From Cylindrodendrum hubeiense (taxonomy: Eukaryota > Ascomycota > Sordariomycetes > Hypocreales > Nectriaceae), in contig JAANBB010000220.1 in assembly GCA_014621425.1 (NCBI GenBank), positions 1 through 64,000 of the forward strand: a DNA stretch of 64,000 nucleotides, in the 5' to 3' direction. Numbering within the stretch: position 1 is the stretch's first letter; every line of letters starts with the position of its first letter. A model generated the notes under the pieces. The model ran no database searches. It saw only the letters and a list, made by a program, of their open reading frames with translations, and was not told the origin of the DNA. Below, piece by piece: positions 9,318 to 22,138 of the stretch. The position numbers and the translations under genes are program-made.

Positions 9318-12300
9318 TTATACCCGGGGCATCTTACACACCCTTCCAGTCATTGTGGTATCCTCTAGAGGTCTCTTGGGAGGTTCTCTTCCTAAAGTAA
9401 TGAGCAACGATGTTCCTAAACTCTCGCCAAAGATTTCAGGAATAGCTGAGGATAAATCATTCATTGCCCATTGGCGTTTATTGCCTGCGGTAATGATTCT
9501 TCTCGTAACATCAGATAGGAACCTGGCATTGGATAGTCGATTATTTCGGCCCTTTGAATGTCTGAGACCCCGGACAAAGGCTTTGGATATTGTGGTGGCC
9601 TTCCCTGTAACAGGCCACCAACGGCTACCGGTGAGAGACAAGGCGTGTAAATTTTCGCCGAGGTGCAAAGGTGCTTCGAAATCTGCTCCGAAGTTGAGGA
9701 ACAAATCCAATGTTCGCAGGTACATGTCTGGTTTACGGATATAGTTCGTAAAAACAGCCATTATAAATATGGCAAACACCGTAAAAGTGCAACCCAGCAT
9801 GCTGTGGTTTGGATTAGCCCCGTAGGCCAAGAAAAGGTCGTAAAATCCGCATTCCAACATGTTGTTGAATGAGTCTCGTCCCAGAGGAGTATCATTCCAA
9901 GGTGACGCGTCATAAGCACAGAGCACCCATGACTCCGCATATGAAGTTTCGCTAAGCATACAAGACTTGTTAGGGTCCTCTCCGTGTTGAAAAAGCACTC
10001 GGAGTGTATCGATCGATAAGACCTGCGCTCCCATAGCTACAATAATGGGAGCGGCTTTGAAATCGGCGAGATATCAGGGATTTTCGGAAAGCTTCCTGGA
10101 GATATAGCCAGAGACATTTGATCTTATTACCTGTTCACGAAAGAGTAATTTTGAGTGGCACTCCCCCCGGGTGAATCGTATTCGATGAGCTGAGAACAAG
10201 TCCACCGTGGTACATTCTAATTCATCCAGGAGGTCAAGAACCCTCTCGGGACTGCTTTTCTCTGCATCAGAAGCATAATCCAGGGTCTCTCGGATCAGGT
10301 CCATGAGTAATCCAGAAGGCCTTCTAGATGGTACTTCTCTTACCACCTCATCCTCGAATCGCGTAGACTTTAACAGAACAACAAAGACGCCGGTAATGGA
10401 GCAGTATGCATCAAAATCTGGCTTGCATTTAGATTCAAGATAGTCCATCATCTCTCGAGTCCTGAGAAAATCGCTGACTGTCCGATGAAGAAACTGAACC
10501 ATGTAGCCCCTGCATTCTAACAGTCCCTTGGAATGCCCATTGAGCTGGCGGCGAGTTTGGTCCCAAAGGCTACTGATGTCTTCGGATTTCCGTACCTGAA
10601 CGCGCTAATCGATGGCATAATTATTTGTTTCGTACTCATGGCCTTGGAAGGCGTATATGTACAGTCTCAACGGCTCTTTTGCATGGAGGGCGATTTGAAG
10701 CATGCCGGCCATTTTCTCGTGATAACATGGATCAATGCTGTCAAGCATATGCCTAAACAAATGTTCAAGGTCGCTCGGGAAAGCATCAAGTTTGGCTCTA
10801 AGCTCACTAGTCGAGTCACCGTTAGATAGACCTTCTCTCAGCGACCTGGTGACAACGAATGCCCAGAGAAAGACACCTTCGGCTCTCGTCGCGATATCGC
10901 TTAGCAAAGATGCCTTCTCTTTGTGTGAGATGCCGTATGTGGCCCATGCATGATGGCTTTCAAGGCGAGACCGTGCGAATTCCAGTATGTCATTTTTCGT
11001 GAATTCGTGCATGTAGATTTTCTTCTGAGGATTACTGCCGAAGCTGTCCTCAAACACATTCCATGGGCGACTGGAAATGCACAATTTGATATGGGAAGAT
11101 CTAGAAAGATCTTGCAAAACCGCACAAAGCTCGAGATGATCGCTGCCAAATTCATCTAATCCATCAATGAAGAAACAAAATTTAGCGGGCAAGTCGTCTT
11201 CATTAGCAAGCGTGTTGAGACATTGAGATAGCTCTGCGGTTGACCAAGGATCTGATTTGATGTATGAACTGCGTTCAGGCGAGCTCGATCAGCGAGTGGG
11301 GCAAGCTATGGGAATACATTCAGGACATTGCCTGAAGATCTCATAGAGTATAGACCGCAATAGGCCGTGGTCGGACTTTTGGTCAGCTGTGCCAGCAGCC
11401 CAGAAGTAGTGCGTAGCAATGGCCACAGCCTTCGGACTTGCCCAGGACATGAGTAAATCTCGAGTATCGGGATGGTTTATGAGAAACTTCATGAGAGTCG
11501 ATTTGCCGGAGCCCGCTTTGCCAGACACCTAGAAGATGCCATGTTGGGTTTGTGCCCAGTTATTGAAGCTTGATTCGAATATCCACTCAAATGTTTTTGA
11601 ACTTGCTTGAGCAATAGCTTCATGGCGCACTGGCCTGGATTTGTAGTCCAGGTTGGTCAATATGGTCTGCTCCTGGGATACATGAAGTTCTGCAGTTAAC
11701 ACATCTGATAACTGAGCCGCTATTTGTTCAAGCTCAAGTTTTGAGAGAGTACGGGTGCCTCCTTGAGTGACCGTTGAAGCGTCGGCGTTTTTGGGAAGCG
11801 TTAGGTTCAATCTGCCAACGCCTTTCTCGATCAGGTCCAGTTTTGACGCCTGGTTGAGGTGCAGACGTTCATTTTCCCTGATCAATGCATGCAAGCTCTC
11901 GCCGAGTGCTAGAAGTTGCTCCCTGTGAAGTAAAGTCAGTTGCCGCCGTAGCGTAATACGATCAGTGAGGTTATCAGACAGAAAAACCCACTTCAAAATC
12001 ACTTCAACGTGAAGTGATATCATCATTCGAGTCTTGTTCAGTCGTTCCTCAATCTGGGAAATCCTTTTCCGCTATGATTTACTTTTCAGAGCAACCTTTG
12101 CACTTTTCCATAAGCGGTGACCTCCCTCGCTGTCTTGAACCTTCAGTTTGTCACAGATCTCGAGAATCTCCTTGCAGTCATTCTGGCAAGCGACTGATAG
12201 CTGCAACAATGCATCCACGGCGTCTAATGCTTTGACCTGCCTTAGAGATGTTGCTGAATCGTCTGGTTGATGAGAGGCCTGGAGTCTTACGCTGAATCCA

Positions 12301-12455
12301 TGAAGCTTCGAATAAACATCTTCAAGGTTCAGCGAGTCGAAAGAAGCCCCTGTAGCCGAACGATATACCTCCGTAGTGGTGGAAACTAATCCACCAGCGA
12401 AATCTAGGAACTGGACAACCGCTGCTGCGATGCCAAGAACAGAGACTGGATCCAT
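9318..12455 (-). pseudogene. NACHT/STAND (NLR-like) protein gene with five in-frame stop codons
   Basis: One minus-strand frame of 1046 codons runs from ATG 12455 to TAA 9318 without any indel, but is interrupted by five stops: TAG 12072-12074, TAG 11529-11531, TGA 11289-11291, TAG 10605-10607 and TGA 10074-10076. Around the stops the protein is well preserved. The N-terminus MDPVSVLGIAAAVVQFLDF is typical of fungal STAND proteins; a Walker A (VSGKAGSGKSTLMKFL, near residue 310), a Walker B (FCFFIDGLDEFG, near 428), the winged-helix-side motif VQFLHRTVSDFLR and C-terminal ankyrin-like turns (LAYGANPNHS, LNFGADF) follow. Two or three stops sit exactly where the family has tryptophan (GIF-W-VSGK; PTR-W). 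Such proteins act in fungal non-self recognition and cell death. A 69-bp in-frame intron at about 11946-12014 is possible and would not remove a stop. Recent inactivation, possibly by RIP, is inferred. Confidence 0.85.
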
Positions 12456-14191
12456 GACCGTACCGAGTCACGGTGGCAGAATTCACTTTGACGGAGAACG
12501 TGTCGCTTGGTCGAAGGAAATCTAGATAGCTGGTATTTTCCAAGTAGGATGTTCTTTATAGGGGGCTGAGCCGATGTCAGCCAAATGTCCCATACCTCAC
12601 TGCCACTCTTGCCGCAAGCTAGACAGTTTAACAATTGGTCGCCGTATCATCCGATCAACATGAGCACCGCACAGCCTTAATTGCACAGCCATGGCACACA
12701 GCCATTCTCATGCAGAATGTGCAGAATACGCAGCCAATTATCACTTTCACCACGCCACCCTCCGACTTTTGCCCTTTTTTTGCCTTTTTTCTGCCCCCAA
12801 GCATAGTAGAGGATGATGTGACCCAACAACTGGCTACAGTTGCTGTGTCATGTGCAGTCGCTCCAAAAATGAGGCGGCCTGCTGAAGCCTGTCGAGTTTG
12901 CCTTAACACGGCTGACGGCGCGCACTGCAACTGCCAAAAGCTCCAGCATGGAGCCAACTTGGAAGGTCAAGGTTAAGAACGATGAGCCCATTTTGTTGGG
13001 TGGTTGACATATTCTTGTAATATGCCTTGGGAGTGCAAGCGCTGATCCGGAGCCTCGACGCCTCAAGCTGGGGCAGGTATGTTGTCGAGGCTCTTGCAGC
13101 GGGCGCATCTTTCACAAGCAACAGCGACTTAGAGTGCGACAGCACCGCCAGCTTTTAGATCAGGATGTGCGTGAGAGACTTTTGGACAGAGCGCAACGAC
13201 CTCATTGGTCGATCCGTGCCCAAGACACAAGACTTCGCGGACTTGGATGTTGCCGTCGCGAAGTAGTTGCAGTAGTGCACGTCAGATCCATAATGGTCGT
13301 TCAACGGATGTCAATTTGAAGTTCATCAGACTCAGGGATGACTAAAGGTCCTTTCTCAGTTGAGTGTCCTTGATTTTTGAATGTATTGACCGCAGCTTTC
13401 GGGCGATGGCGACGCCGATTGCGTGGATATCGCCATATTGCAGGCGCTTGGCGGAAATTGGATGTTAGGTGCGTGATCATGCGCTTGAATCAGATGAGAG
13501 ACGAGTGAAATATGTGCTTAATTGACGAAGAAAATTACGTCAATCAAAGACAACGACCTAGGTAAACTGTCTTAATATTGAGCGCGAGTCATTCCAATCC
13601 CGCAATCGGAAATGATGTCCCGTAGACTCACCAACGCCGGCCATTCGTCTTGACTCGGGATATCGCGCCCGACAGCTATTATAGGACATCAACGGGGTGC
13701 AAGATAACGGCCAGCGAAACGGGATGCGACGGCGAAAACGGAAAGCTGCGACACCTAATTCCGAACGGACTGATCCGTTCATAGGCTCTTCTGCTCCGCG
13801 TGATTCTTGATGTGAGTAGGCCCCACGCCGCCGTGGAGTGAAGCGGCATAGGTCATCATTTAAACAGTGTTTTTATGCACAAGAAATGCAATTATATTCT
13901 TATCGGAGATCGCAACGGTTCATGGGCAGGCCATCAAAGCGATCGCGTGTGTGTCATGTCTTGTGACTGCAGGGTGGATCGACTCCTCTGTTTTGCAGTA
14001 CGCTATAGCGTCCGAAATCGGCAAATTGAGAGAAGGTCCGCTTTCGTAGCCGACGCCCCAGTTGCTACTGGGTTGTGACTAATGAGAAAAAATCCATTCG
14101 GGGTCCAAGATGATGACGATATTACTGCGTCACATTCCGCTACCCTGCTCAGCTTCTAGCATCTTCCGGGCTCAGTCCAACTTGCATGAGA
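12456..14191. other. Long intergenic region, nothing recognised
   Basis: About 1.7 kb between the divergent NLR pseudogene and the C2H2 gene. Several 60-113 codon frames on both strands lack domains and splice partners. A pyrimidine-rich patch lies near 12760-12800. It probably contains the two promoters. Confidence 0.4.
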
Positions 14192-15971
14192 ATGAATCCT
14201 CAGCAGAGCCAGGACGAAGCACCTGCTTCATGGTCGGCGATAGACGTTGGCGAATCGTACTCTGGCGGTGTGTTCCCAGTCCGACCCCTCTCTCCAGACC
14301 CCATGACTAACCACGTCTCGGGCATGAGACTTGCCAGATATATTTGCAGATCTTGAATTTTGGATGCCTCCTGAGGTCCAACAAGAAGAAGATTCCTATC
14401 AAGCGCCTCAATCGATAGATAGTTGGGTTGCATCCTGCTCGGTACCTGGTCAAGAAACACCCCTGAACGGAGACAATGTGGGACTGACAGATGATGCATT
14501 CCTCGAGTTTGACAACTTGACGTCCCAATTCCTCGACAACCCGAATGACATGTCACAGGATAACATGGGCTATGCACCTCTTCAATTCACTGAAATTAAT
14601 GTGCCGCAAGTCGCTGATAGCGAATGGCCACATCAGCCATCGCCATTGTTTCCGCAATTGCCTCTCGACACAAACGATCATGTAGAACCCCTGTTCTTCG
14701 GCGGGCCGCCGCCAGGTCTGCCTCGTCGCAGAAGCCGATACTTCCGATCTCGTGGATCAGTCGGCCGGCCGGTCTCAATCCCCACGGTACCGACACCAAG
14801 CAGCAGCATGGATCCCCTTGAGAGATGGCGAGACAGCCCTCCGGAAACTGAGCCAGCATCATTTTCCGCCATCGCCGACGCCTTGCAAAACAATTCAGGA
14901 CGCCAAGAGCCTGGTTCGAGAAGGTTGAGAAGAACGCCTACGTCAAATGGCAGTCTCAACAGTTGGACGACGTGTTCGTCAAGTTCAGTCACATCAAGCA
15001 GGTCATCCAAATCAACTACATTCCCGGGCCAAGGAAAAACATCCATGACAAGAGTCAGGAAGACACGGAGGGACAAACCAGGCGCAACCGACTCCCGAAG
15101 GTTTCCGTGCACATTTTGCTGCGATACCTTCAAAACCAAATACGACTGGGCTCGCCACGAGAAGTCACTTCATTTGGACCTCGACCAGTGGGTTTGCGCA
15201 CCGCGTGGCGGGTCAGTTGTATCCCCCATAACAGGGAGAAATCATTGCGCCTACTGCGACATGCTAGACCCAGCCGATGACCACCTTGAAAGCCACGGCC
15301 ATAATAGCTGTCATTCTGGGCCGGATATGCGAGCTTTTCGTCGCAAGGATCACCTCGTACAACATCTTCGCGTGTTTCACCGCCTTCACGCTCTGCCTAT
15401 TATTGATGATTGGAAGATTGAACCGCCGGCCATTGTCTCGAGATGTGGGTTCTGTGACGAGACACTATCATCATGGCAAACACGTTCCGATCATCTAGCA
15501 GATCATTTCCGAAAGGGCTTGAGCATGAGAGACTGGAAAGGAGGGAACGGGTTTGATGCCTCTGTCGCGGCCAAGGTCAGAAACGCTTTACCGCCGTATA
15601 CCTTGGCAGCTGAAGCCAAGACTCTGGTACCATTCTCTGCAACGGACCCCAGAACAACAGATCATATTTCTCAAATAGTGCAGAAGCATGCATCGACTAG
15701 TCCACCAGAAGAACAGGTCAGAGATGAGGTAGGAGAAGCTAGCTGCCCGAGTATCGAACTGAGCCGGACAACATACGCAAGCTTCCTAGCCTTGCACCTT
15801 GGACGATTTGCCCAGAAAAACATTTCACAAGGCATCTTCCCCGATGATGAAATGTTCCAAGATGAAGCTAGGAGACTCATCTATGGAAGTAAAGATGGCT
15901 GGGAGCATACCATCGCGGACAATAATGAATGGATGGCTGCTTTTCGGACACAACACTTAATGCCGCAATGA
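14192..15971 (+). CDS. C2H2 zinc-finger protein, putative transcription factor
   Basis: Two exons, 14192-14267 and 14338-15971, give 569 residues. The intron has donor GTGTGT, branch ATGACTAAC and acceptor TTGCCAG; a second in-frame acceptor 12 bp later (14349) is possible. A start two codons upstream (ATG 14186) is in frame. The N-terminal 200 residues are acidic and Pro/Ser-rich, then a basic stretch (RKTRRDKPGATDSRR) leads to a C2H2 finger FPCTFCCDTFKTKYDWARH at about residues 280-305. Further Cys/His-rich segments follow (NHCAYCDMLDPADDHLESH, RKDHLVQHLRVFH, CGFCDETLSSW), arranged like the multi-finger block of many fungal nuclear proteins. It should be a nuclear DNA- or RNA-binding regulator; targets are not evident. 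No neighbour shares an obvious pathway. Confidence 0.82.
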
Positions 15972-16572
15972 ACTAGAGCGGTAGACAAATACGAGTATTG
16001 TTCTCTTCTGCATCGACGGGGTAATCTGCTACACTTTTCTTATTTCTACTAGTATGAGGTCAATTAATAGAATATGAGGATGAAAACTCGTGATTTCTCT
16101 ATCTAGTGATGTGCAATGTCAGTCGTAGAGATAATGATACGTGCGGCAGGCGAGGTCCGGACCGGAAGGCTCGGATCAGAGGACTCGAGGCTGGGAAAAA
16201 GAAAGCCGCAGACTGCCGCCGTAATACGGAAAGGCGAGGACCCGGTCTCAACTGAACGCCCCAGACGTCGCCTTGAGATAACCTCAAAATGTGACCACTA
16301 GGATCGCGCCGACGCCGTTTGACATGCATGCCGGGAGACACGTGACGCAGCAATAGCGACCCCTCAGTTCGACAGTTGGGCTGCGTCTCTGCCGCTGCAG
16401 ACCGCCCAACTGCCTCGGAGCTGATGACCCAAATGGAACACCAGCAGAGTGCCTGGATAGTAAATACCCCATCTGGCCAAACGCCATAAGCTTAATCGAT
16501 ATGGCAATAACGCCAGCTTGACTTGAACAGACAGCATTCCCTATCTACCACGCCTGCGGTTTGGCAACAAAT
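15972..16572. other. Intergenic: promoter of the 1354-residue protein
   Basis: About 600 bp containing the 3' flank of the C2H2 gene and the promoter of the next gene. No exon or repeat recognised. Confidence 0.4.
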
Positions 16573-19500
16573 ATGGCTTCCACTGAGGCGCAGTGCCAGG
16601 TGAGATAGATAGCATTTACTAACGAAAGTCTGAGACTCAATCGACTAACGTGGTGTACATACAGGCCTTGCAGCTCTCGGACAGTGAGAGATGCTTAAAT
16701 GAAGCCACCAACGCCAACGGCCTCTTTTGCAAGTTCCATGCCAAGCAAGTCTATGGCTTGTACAAGGGCTACAAACGTCGCAATGCCAGGCTGGATGCCA
16801 TGGATGACGAGGACCCTCCCGCTCTAAAGAACTCTGAGCATCCTCTTGCGAACGAAACATTTGACACCATCGATGACGAGAAGACTTTGAAAGAGGTCCA
16901 CCTGCACCTGTTTGACAAGTACGTTTTGCTTGGCAAAGTCATCGATGCGCGCAAGCTGCATCACAAGCATTTCTACTCGCTCGACATCGACTATGGTCAC
17001 CAAGCATATCTCGACAAGCTCAGCAGCCAGCGTCACACTGTCCTTCGCGCCCTGGGCAGGCTCGAGAAGCGCACTGCTGAGGTGCTGTACCAGAAGGAGC
17101 AGTGGTTCACGTGGGTTCGCAATATCCAGGACGAAGAAGAAGCGACCGGCGAGAAGGAACAGAAGAAGGTCAAGCTGGAGGCAGCCCTGTTCAAACGTCA
17201 CTGGAAGCAGCTGCAGGCGAGACTCAAGCTGAAGCGAGAGAAGGAGGACAAGAAGCGCCAAGATGCGTACCTCGAAGATGCCTTCCGGGAGCGGATGGCC
17301 ATGTCGGCAGACGAGTCGGAGGACGATGAGACCTGGGATCCAATTGAAGATATGACCCAGGACGACCGCGATCGCTATATCGATTTGATCAAGCACTTCC
17401 TCTGGATGGGTGACTTAGATGCCGGTGAGGGTTCTCCTCAGACCGGCCTAGAGAGCAAGACTGAAGGGCTTGCTGTTGCGAATGAGCCTCAACCGCCGAA
17501 AAAGGGCAAGAAGAAGTCCAAGGCAAAAGCCGGAGCTGCCAAGAAAAAGGCCAACAGTTCGAAGGATGCAGCGGGCGAGGACTACACCGGCCAGGAAAGG
17601 CTTCTCGCAATGCAGGAAGACGAACAAGCCGGTACCGGCCCCAAGCTACCAGAGCCCGATAAGAGCAACATCGAGACGGAAGAAGAAATGCGAAAGCGCC
17701 TGAAAGAGGGCGTGGAAAAGAATTACGACGGCGTTCAGGGTTGGCAACTTGTCGGCACGATAGAAAATCCCCACGAGACTCATTCCAGGACTGCGCCCTT
17801 GACAGACTCGGAAATCGAATCGGCCGTCAAGGACATTAGCGAGATCAAAGTGCTCCTGTTCTGTCGTCTACTGCTTGCGCAAGCTTCCATGCTACCGGCC
17901 GCGCTACGAGCTAGTAGTGTACAAGAATTTCTACAGGACGCTGAAATCGCCGAGTCAGACTTGAGGGATCTATGTCTGAAGGTAGAGAAGCCAAGTCTCC
18001 AAGAAATCAGGGATGCGTGTGCCGACTTTGCCCGAGGCGATGTGGTAAGCGATGAGGCTGAAGAGGAGGAGGAGGTCGAAGAAAGCGACGAGGAAGACGA
18101 AGACGAGACCTTTGAGGATCTGATACTAGAGGACAAACGGTATTCGCATCTTCACTCTCGCGACTGGCTCCACGACAAGGTGATGAAACGGGTGGCAGGC
18201 AAAGGTCCACGGAAGAGGAGCAGGACGAAGGTCACCATCTGTGGCAAGAGCATCTGGAACCACGCCAGCGAGAAGGCAATGTCGCGAGACGGGTGGCTCC
18301 AATTCTCCATCATGGCCAAGGACTGCGACCTGAAGCATGCGATTCAGCTGTGCCGCAACTGGTCCGAGTTCACTGACCTGAACATCCTCACCCACTGGCA
18401 GTATTTCCCTGCTTCGAACTGGGAATCTTGGGGCGGCAACAAGCTCACAGAGCAGCTCCAGCAACTGCGGGTCTTTCCGTACTTCATGGACTTTGAGGCG
18501 CAGCGACACAGCAGACGCAATCAGGTTGGTGGCCGGACGAGAGGCCGCCGTCAGCATGACTTTGTCGAGACGAGGAATGTCTTGGCCGTTCACATGAAGC
18601 GAAGCGATCCCGTCACCCGGCGTTTTCTCCAGTATCTCATGATACGAACTGGCGAGCTATTAGTTCTGGTCCGGGATGGAAAGACTGGCCGTGTCATAAC
18701 CGCACCTCCGGAGGAGCACCTCTGGACATATCGAATGAAGCAAGGTCTTGGGAGGGCCTCGAAGAGTGAATGGCACAACGTTTTGGAGGTTGGACCAATG
18801 TTCTTCGACCTGACTGATACAATGCGCGAATGGCGGTTTGGGTTCGATGATTACTACGACGTCTTCATCTGGGATTTCGTGCCTGACCAGTCACACATAC
18901 CCCTATACAACCTCGTTATTTCGGTAGGTTTGCCTCCAAAAGCTTCAACAACACAAGCTAACATGTGCCCTAGGAACTCCGCAATGCATGGCGCATCACC
19001 CATCCTCGGGATGTATTCATAAATATGAAGCCACTCCTACAGACCTTGACAAGGGAAAAAGACACGATGCGCACGAGGCAGATCAAACCAGGTGAAGAGG
19101 TCGAGAGTCTCTGGGAGGTAGTGATGGATGAACGCACTCAATTCCGATTGTATGAGGTCCAAGGCCAGGGCGTCACTGACCGCACCGATGACGACGTAGC
19201 ACAGTCCCCGTACATGTTCTACAACAAAGCAAACGAGGTCGAAGACGCGGTCCTGTTTCCCGATGAGCTAGTGTCCAACGAGACGAATGTGCCTTTCCGC
19301 GAGCCCAAAAACGGCGTCAGCCGTGTTGAGAGGGGGATTTTGCCCAGCGGCATGAAGCTTCTCGCCAAGGGCTTGAGGAAGCTACACAGGGACTTGCCCA
19401 ATGCTGATCTCGGTACTATTAACGAGGACGGCGAGGCTGGTCCCTGGGCGCTGCCCAAGATTTTCAAGACGGGTTTGAAGCAGCTACTCAAGGAGGACCT

Positions 19501-20875
19501 CTCGCCAGAACAGCGCAAGCTGCTCGCCAACATCGGACTGGGCGTCATTCCGAAAAAGCCAACGATGGGCGACCTGCAAATGATGGAACGCGACAGGGCC
19601 ATTGGTAAGTTGCTTACTCTGACAAGTGCTGTTTCTTCCTGATAAATGAACTAATGGGAATTGCAGGCTTTAAGCAGTCCTTCCACGATGGAGATCTCGA
19701 GCCAGGAGCTACCGAGAAGTTTCGCGAGGTCCTGGGCAAAATTAACTTCATGCTCGACTTTTCCCACTCTGGCGAAACTGACTGGGTCTGGTTCCTCGTC
19801 GACATTCTCAAATGGCTAAAACTGCGGGCAACCTACAACTCATACATTGAAAACCCGGCAGCCCCATGGCCTCATAGCTACATCACTCAGGACTTGGTCA
19901 AGGCCTTTGCGTGCATGGCTATGTTCTTCCCAGGGCTAGAGGTCACCGCGCTTGTCACCAAGTTCATCCAGTCGAGCCAGTGCGAGGATCTTCGGAACTC
20001 ATCTCTGTTCGACCCCAAGGAACGCAGCAAAACTCGACCTGATCGACGAGCCCGGACGAGTTACAAGTTTCGACCCAAAGAATTCTGGACCAAGTGGAGG
20101 GAATTCATGACTACCCCTCACTATTATGCGGAAGTGTACCCTATGGATTGGAGCATTGCCATTCGTCCTATTATAGCTCATTGTAATTTTACGCCTTTTC
20201 TCTTTGGCACGTTACAGCAAGAGATACTAACGATTCGTCATAGTGTATCGTGAGGGCGTAATTACTCCAGCACATGTGGAGAATGACCCGCAGATCATCG
20301 CAGGAACGGCCACCGCCAACACAGAGCCTCATCGTCCCGACCAACTGGACCTGTTCATCTGCTACGATGACCAATACGGCAATTTCCCCATGGTGTTCCC
20401 GCCCAACTTCGAACCCCCGGATAAATGGGCGGAGATATTGCCCCATGCCCAGACTTTCGCCGCCGGGCACCCAACAGCCCGCTTCGGCCTGCTCCGGCTT
20501 TGGTCAGCGCCACACTACTACCCATTCATGGTCGGATTGCATAACCGGCAGATGACGAGCTTCCTCGACAGCACCGCCCGCGCGTGGGAGTGGAAATTTG
20601 TGCCCAAAGATATGCCGGGCAGCGAATTTAGTGCACACAATGTCACTCAAGCTAGGCTAGAGATACTGCAGGAGCAGTTCAAGGGCCGTGTGATCAATCG
20701 GGGTGACTTGATCTTTGTCATGGGAGAGAACGAGCTGGATCTCTTGAAATACTGCACGGCTGTCACGTTTGCGATGCAGACGAAGCCGTGGCTGAGGGAG
20801 ATTGACTTATGGAAGAGCTTCGTGAATGTCGATTTAGACTTTCTGATTGATTTGGACTCTTACTGGATGGATTAG
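16573..20875 (+). CDS. Large conserved-looking fungal protein of unknown function (1354 aa)
   Basis: Five exons (16573-16599, 16665-18923, 18974-19604, 19667-20182, 20244-20875) sum to 4065 nt. The first exon codes only MASTEAQCQ. It completes a Cys/His cluster at the N-terminus (CQ, then RC, then FCKFHAKQVYGLYKGYKRR) resembling small zinc-binding modules of the C-x-n-C-x-n-C-x2-H type. A long charged region follows: a Lys-rich tract near residues 285-310 (KKGKKKSKAKAGAAKKK) and a Glu/Asp run near 480-495. Then come two folded-looking domains rich in Trp and Tyr (HTHSRDWLHDK-like, YVNLDSYWMD-like C-terminus). No signal peptide or membrane span. I do not recognise the family with certainty; MYND-like annotation has been used for similar proteins, but I cannot confirm it. 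Last intron has a perfect TACTAAC branch. Confidence 0.8.
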
Positions 20876-22138
20876 AAAAGTGTATGAATGGGCTTGACTT
20901 GACGGGGAATAAAAGAAGAGTGATAATAATGCAGCTTACCTAGTCCGGGGTTATGTCATTGCGGAAAGGCGCATTCTGGTTCCTAGCGCCAACGGTTACG
21001 ATCGGTTGATGGTCCAGAGGCGCTCCAGGCAGGATAGTTCAAGGTGGTCAAGGCATCTGAAAGCAGTTTTAAAATAAAGTCCAGGGTAGAGATATCCTTA
21101 ATTCGATTACAGCTTCTGGGAGAGTAATCGTCGATAGTGGCTAATGGACATGACAAACTCGCCATTCTTTTTTTCCAGACGTTCCGGTGCAAGCTCGTGA
21201 TTTATCTTTGCATGAGTAATTGAATGCTCCTCCTTCTTCTGCCGGCTAGCTTTTGGCCTTGGTCTTATGAAAACGTATGTCAAGTAGGCCCGAGACGTGT
21301 GCAGGGATGCGCGCTCCGCGACCGAGTGGAGGAGGTTTCGTAACTTTTACCACATCGGATCCACCCAGGCCCGAGACACGGCACGCCGCCGGCGAAAGCT
21401 TTGGGCGACGGGCCGATGGGCAATGCCAATCTCCACCTCGGCCGCCGGGCAGGTGTCAATGTAAAACCGCGTCTTGGAGTTGGGACCTCGGAGAGGCCGC
21501 GAGGCTTAGTAAACGTGGTGATGTGAGGAATGTGGCGTGTTTACGCCGGCAGAGCACGCACCACTCATTTTCCTGCAATGCTTGTATTCCCAGAAGCATC
21601 CAGAGTTCCAGACCAGGAGCGGCTTCTCTGGCTTGGCGGGTTCCACATCACCATCCATCGTCTTGAGCTGTCGGTAAGTTTAAAAACTGGCTCATGGTGG
21701 AATTGGGACTGAGACAACTTAACCGCCGCATGGAATCAACTTCCGCACATTTACAACTTGAGATAACGAATTTTATCTCAACACCAGTCTGGTGAATGCG
21801 GCATTGAAGAGCTTTTGCCACACTTCGAAAGCACTGACTGGATTACGTACTCGTTTCCTAATGGCCTTGACAGTAGACAGAGATAACACTGGCCGTCGGG
21901 GCAACGGCCGTCGGGACCTTTGGCCTCGCATCAGTGGATTCTTACGTATAATAGTATGGGGTTCTCCACCCCCGACGTGGGGACTTCTCCATTTCCCCAG
22001 CTCGGGCCTGCCAGGCCAGAATAGAACTGTATATTAAAGTCTCACAACGCGACGAGATATTTCTAGCTCACTCCTAGAGTTTTACATCTCTTCTACTCTT
22101 CCCTTTATTACATCATCTCCAAGACGACACACTTCATT
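20876..22138. other. Intergenic: promoter of the amino-acid transporter
   Basis: About 1.26 kb. A 10-bp element ggccgtcggg occurs twice near 21891-21916. ORFs present (up to 129 codons at 21277) lack domains. The right end holds a pyrimidine-rich leader typical of fungal promoters. Confidence 0.4.

Noticed and set aside
12049..12077. Possible 29-bp intron removing the first NLR stop
   Set aside because: GTAAAT and CCCAG borders exist but 29 bp is far below any known spliceosomal intron size in fungi and no branch site fits.
12635..12976. Overlapping frames on both strands of 113 and 100 codons
   Set aside because: Mutual shadows in an intergenic region, no domain.
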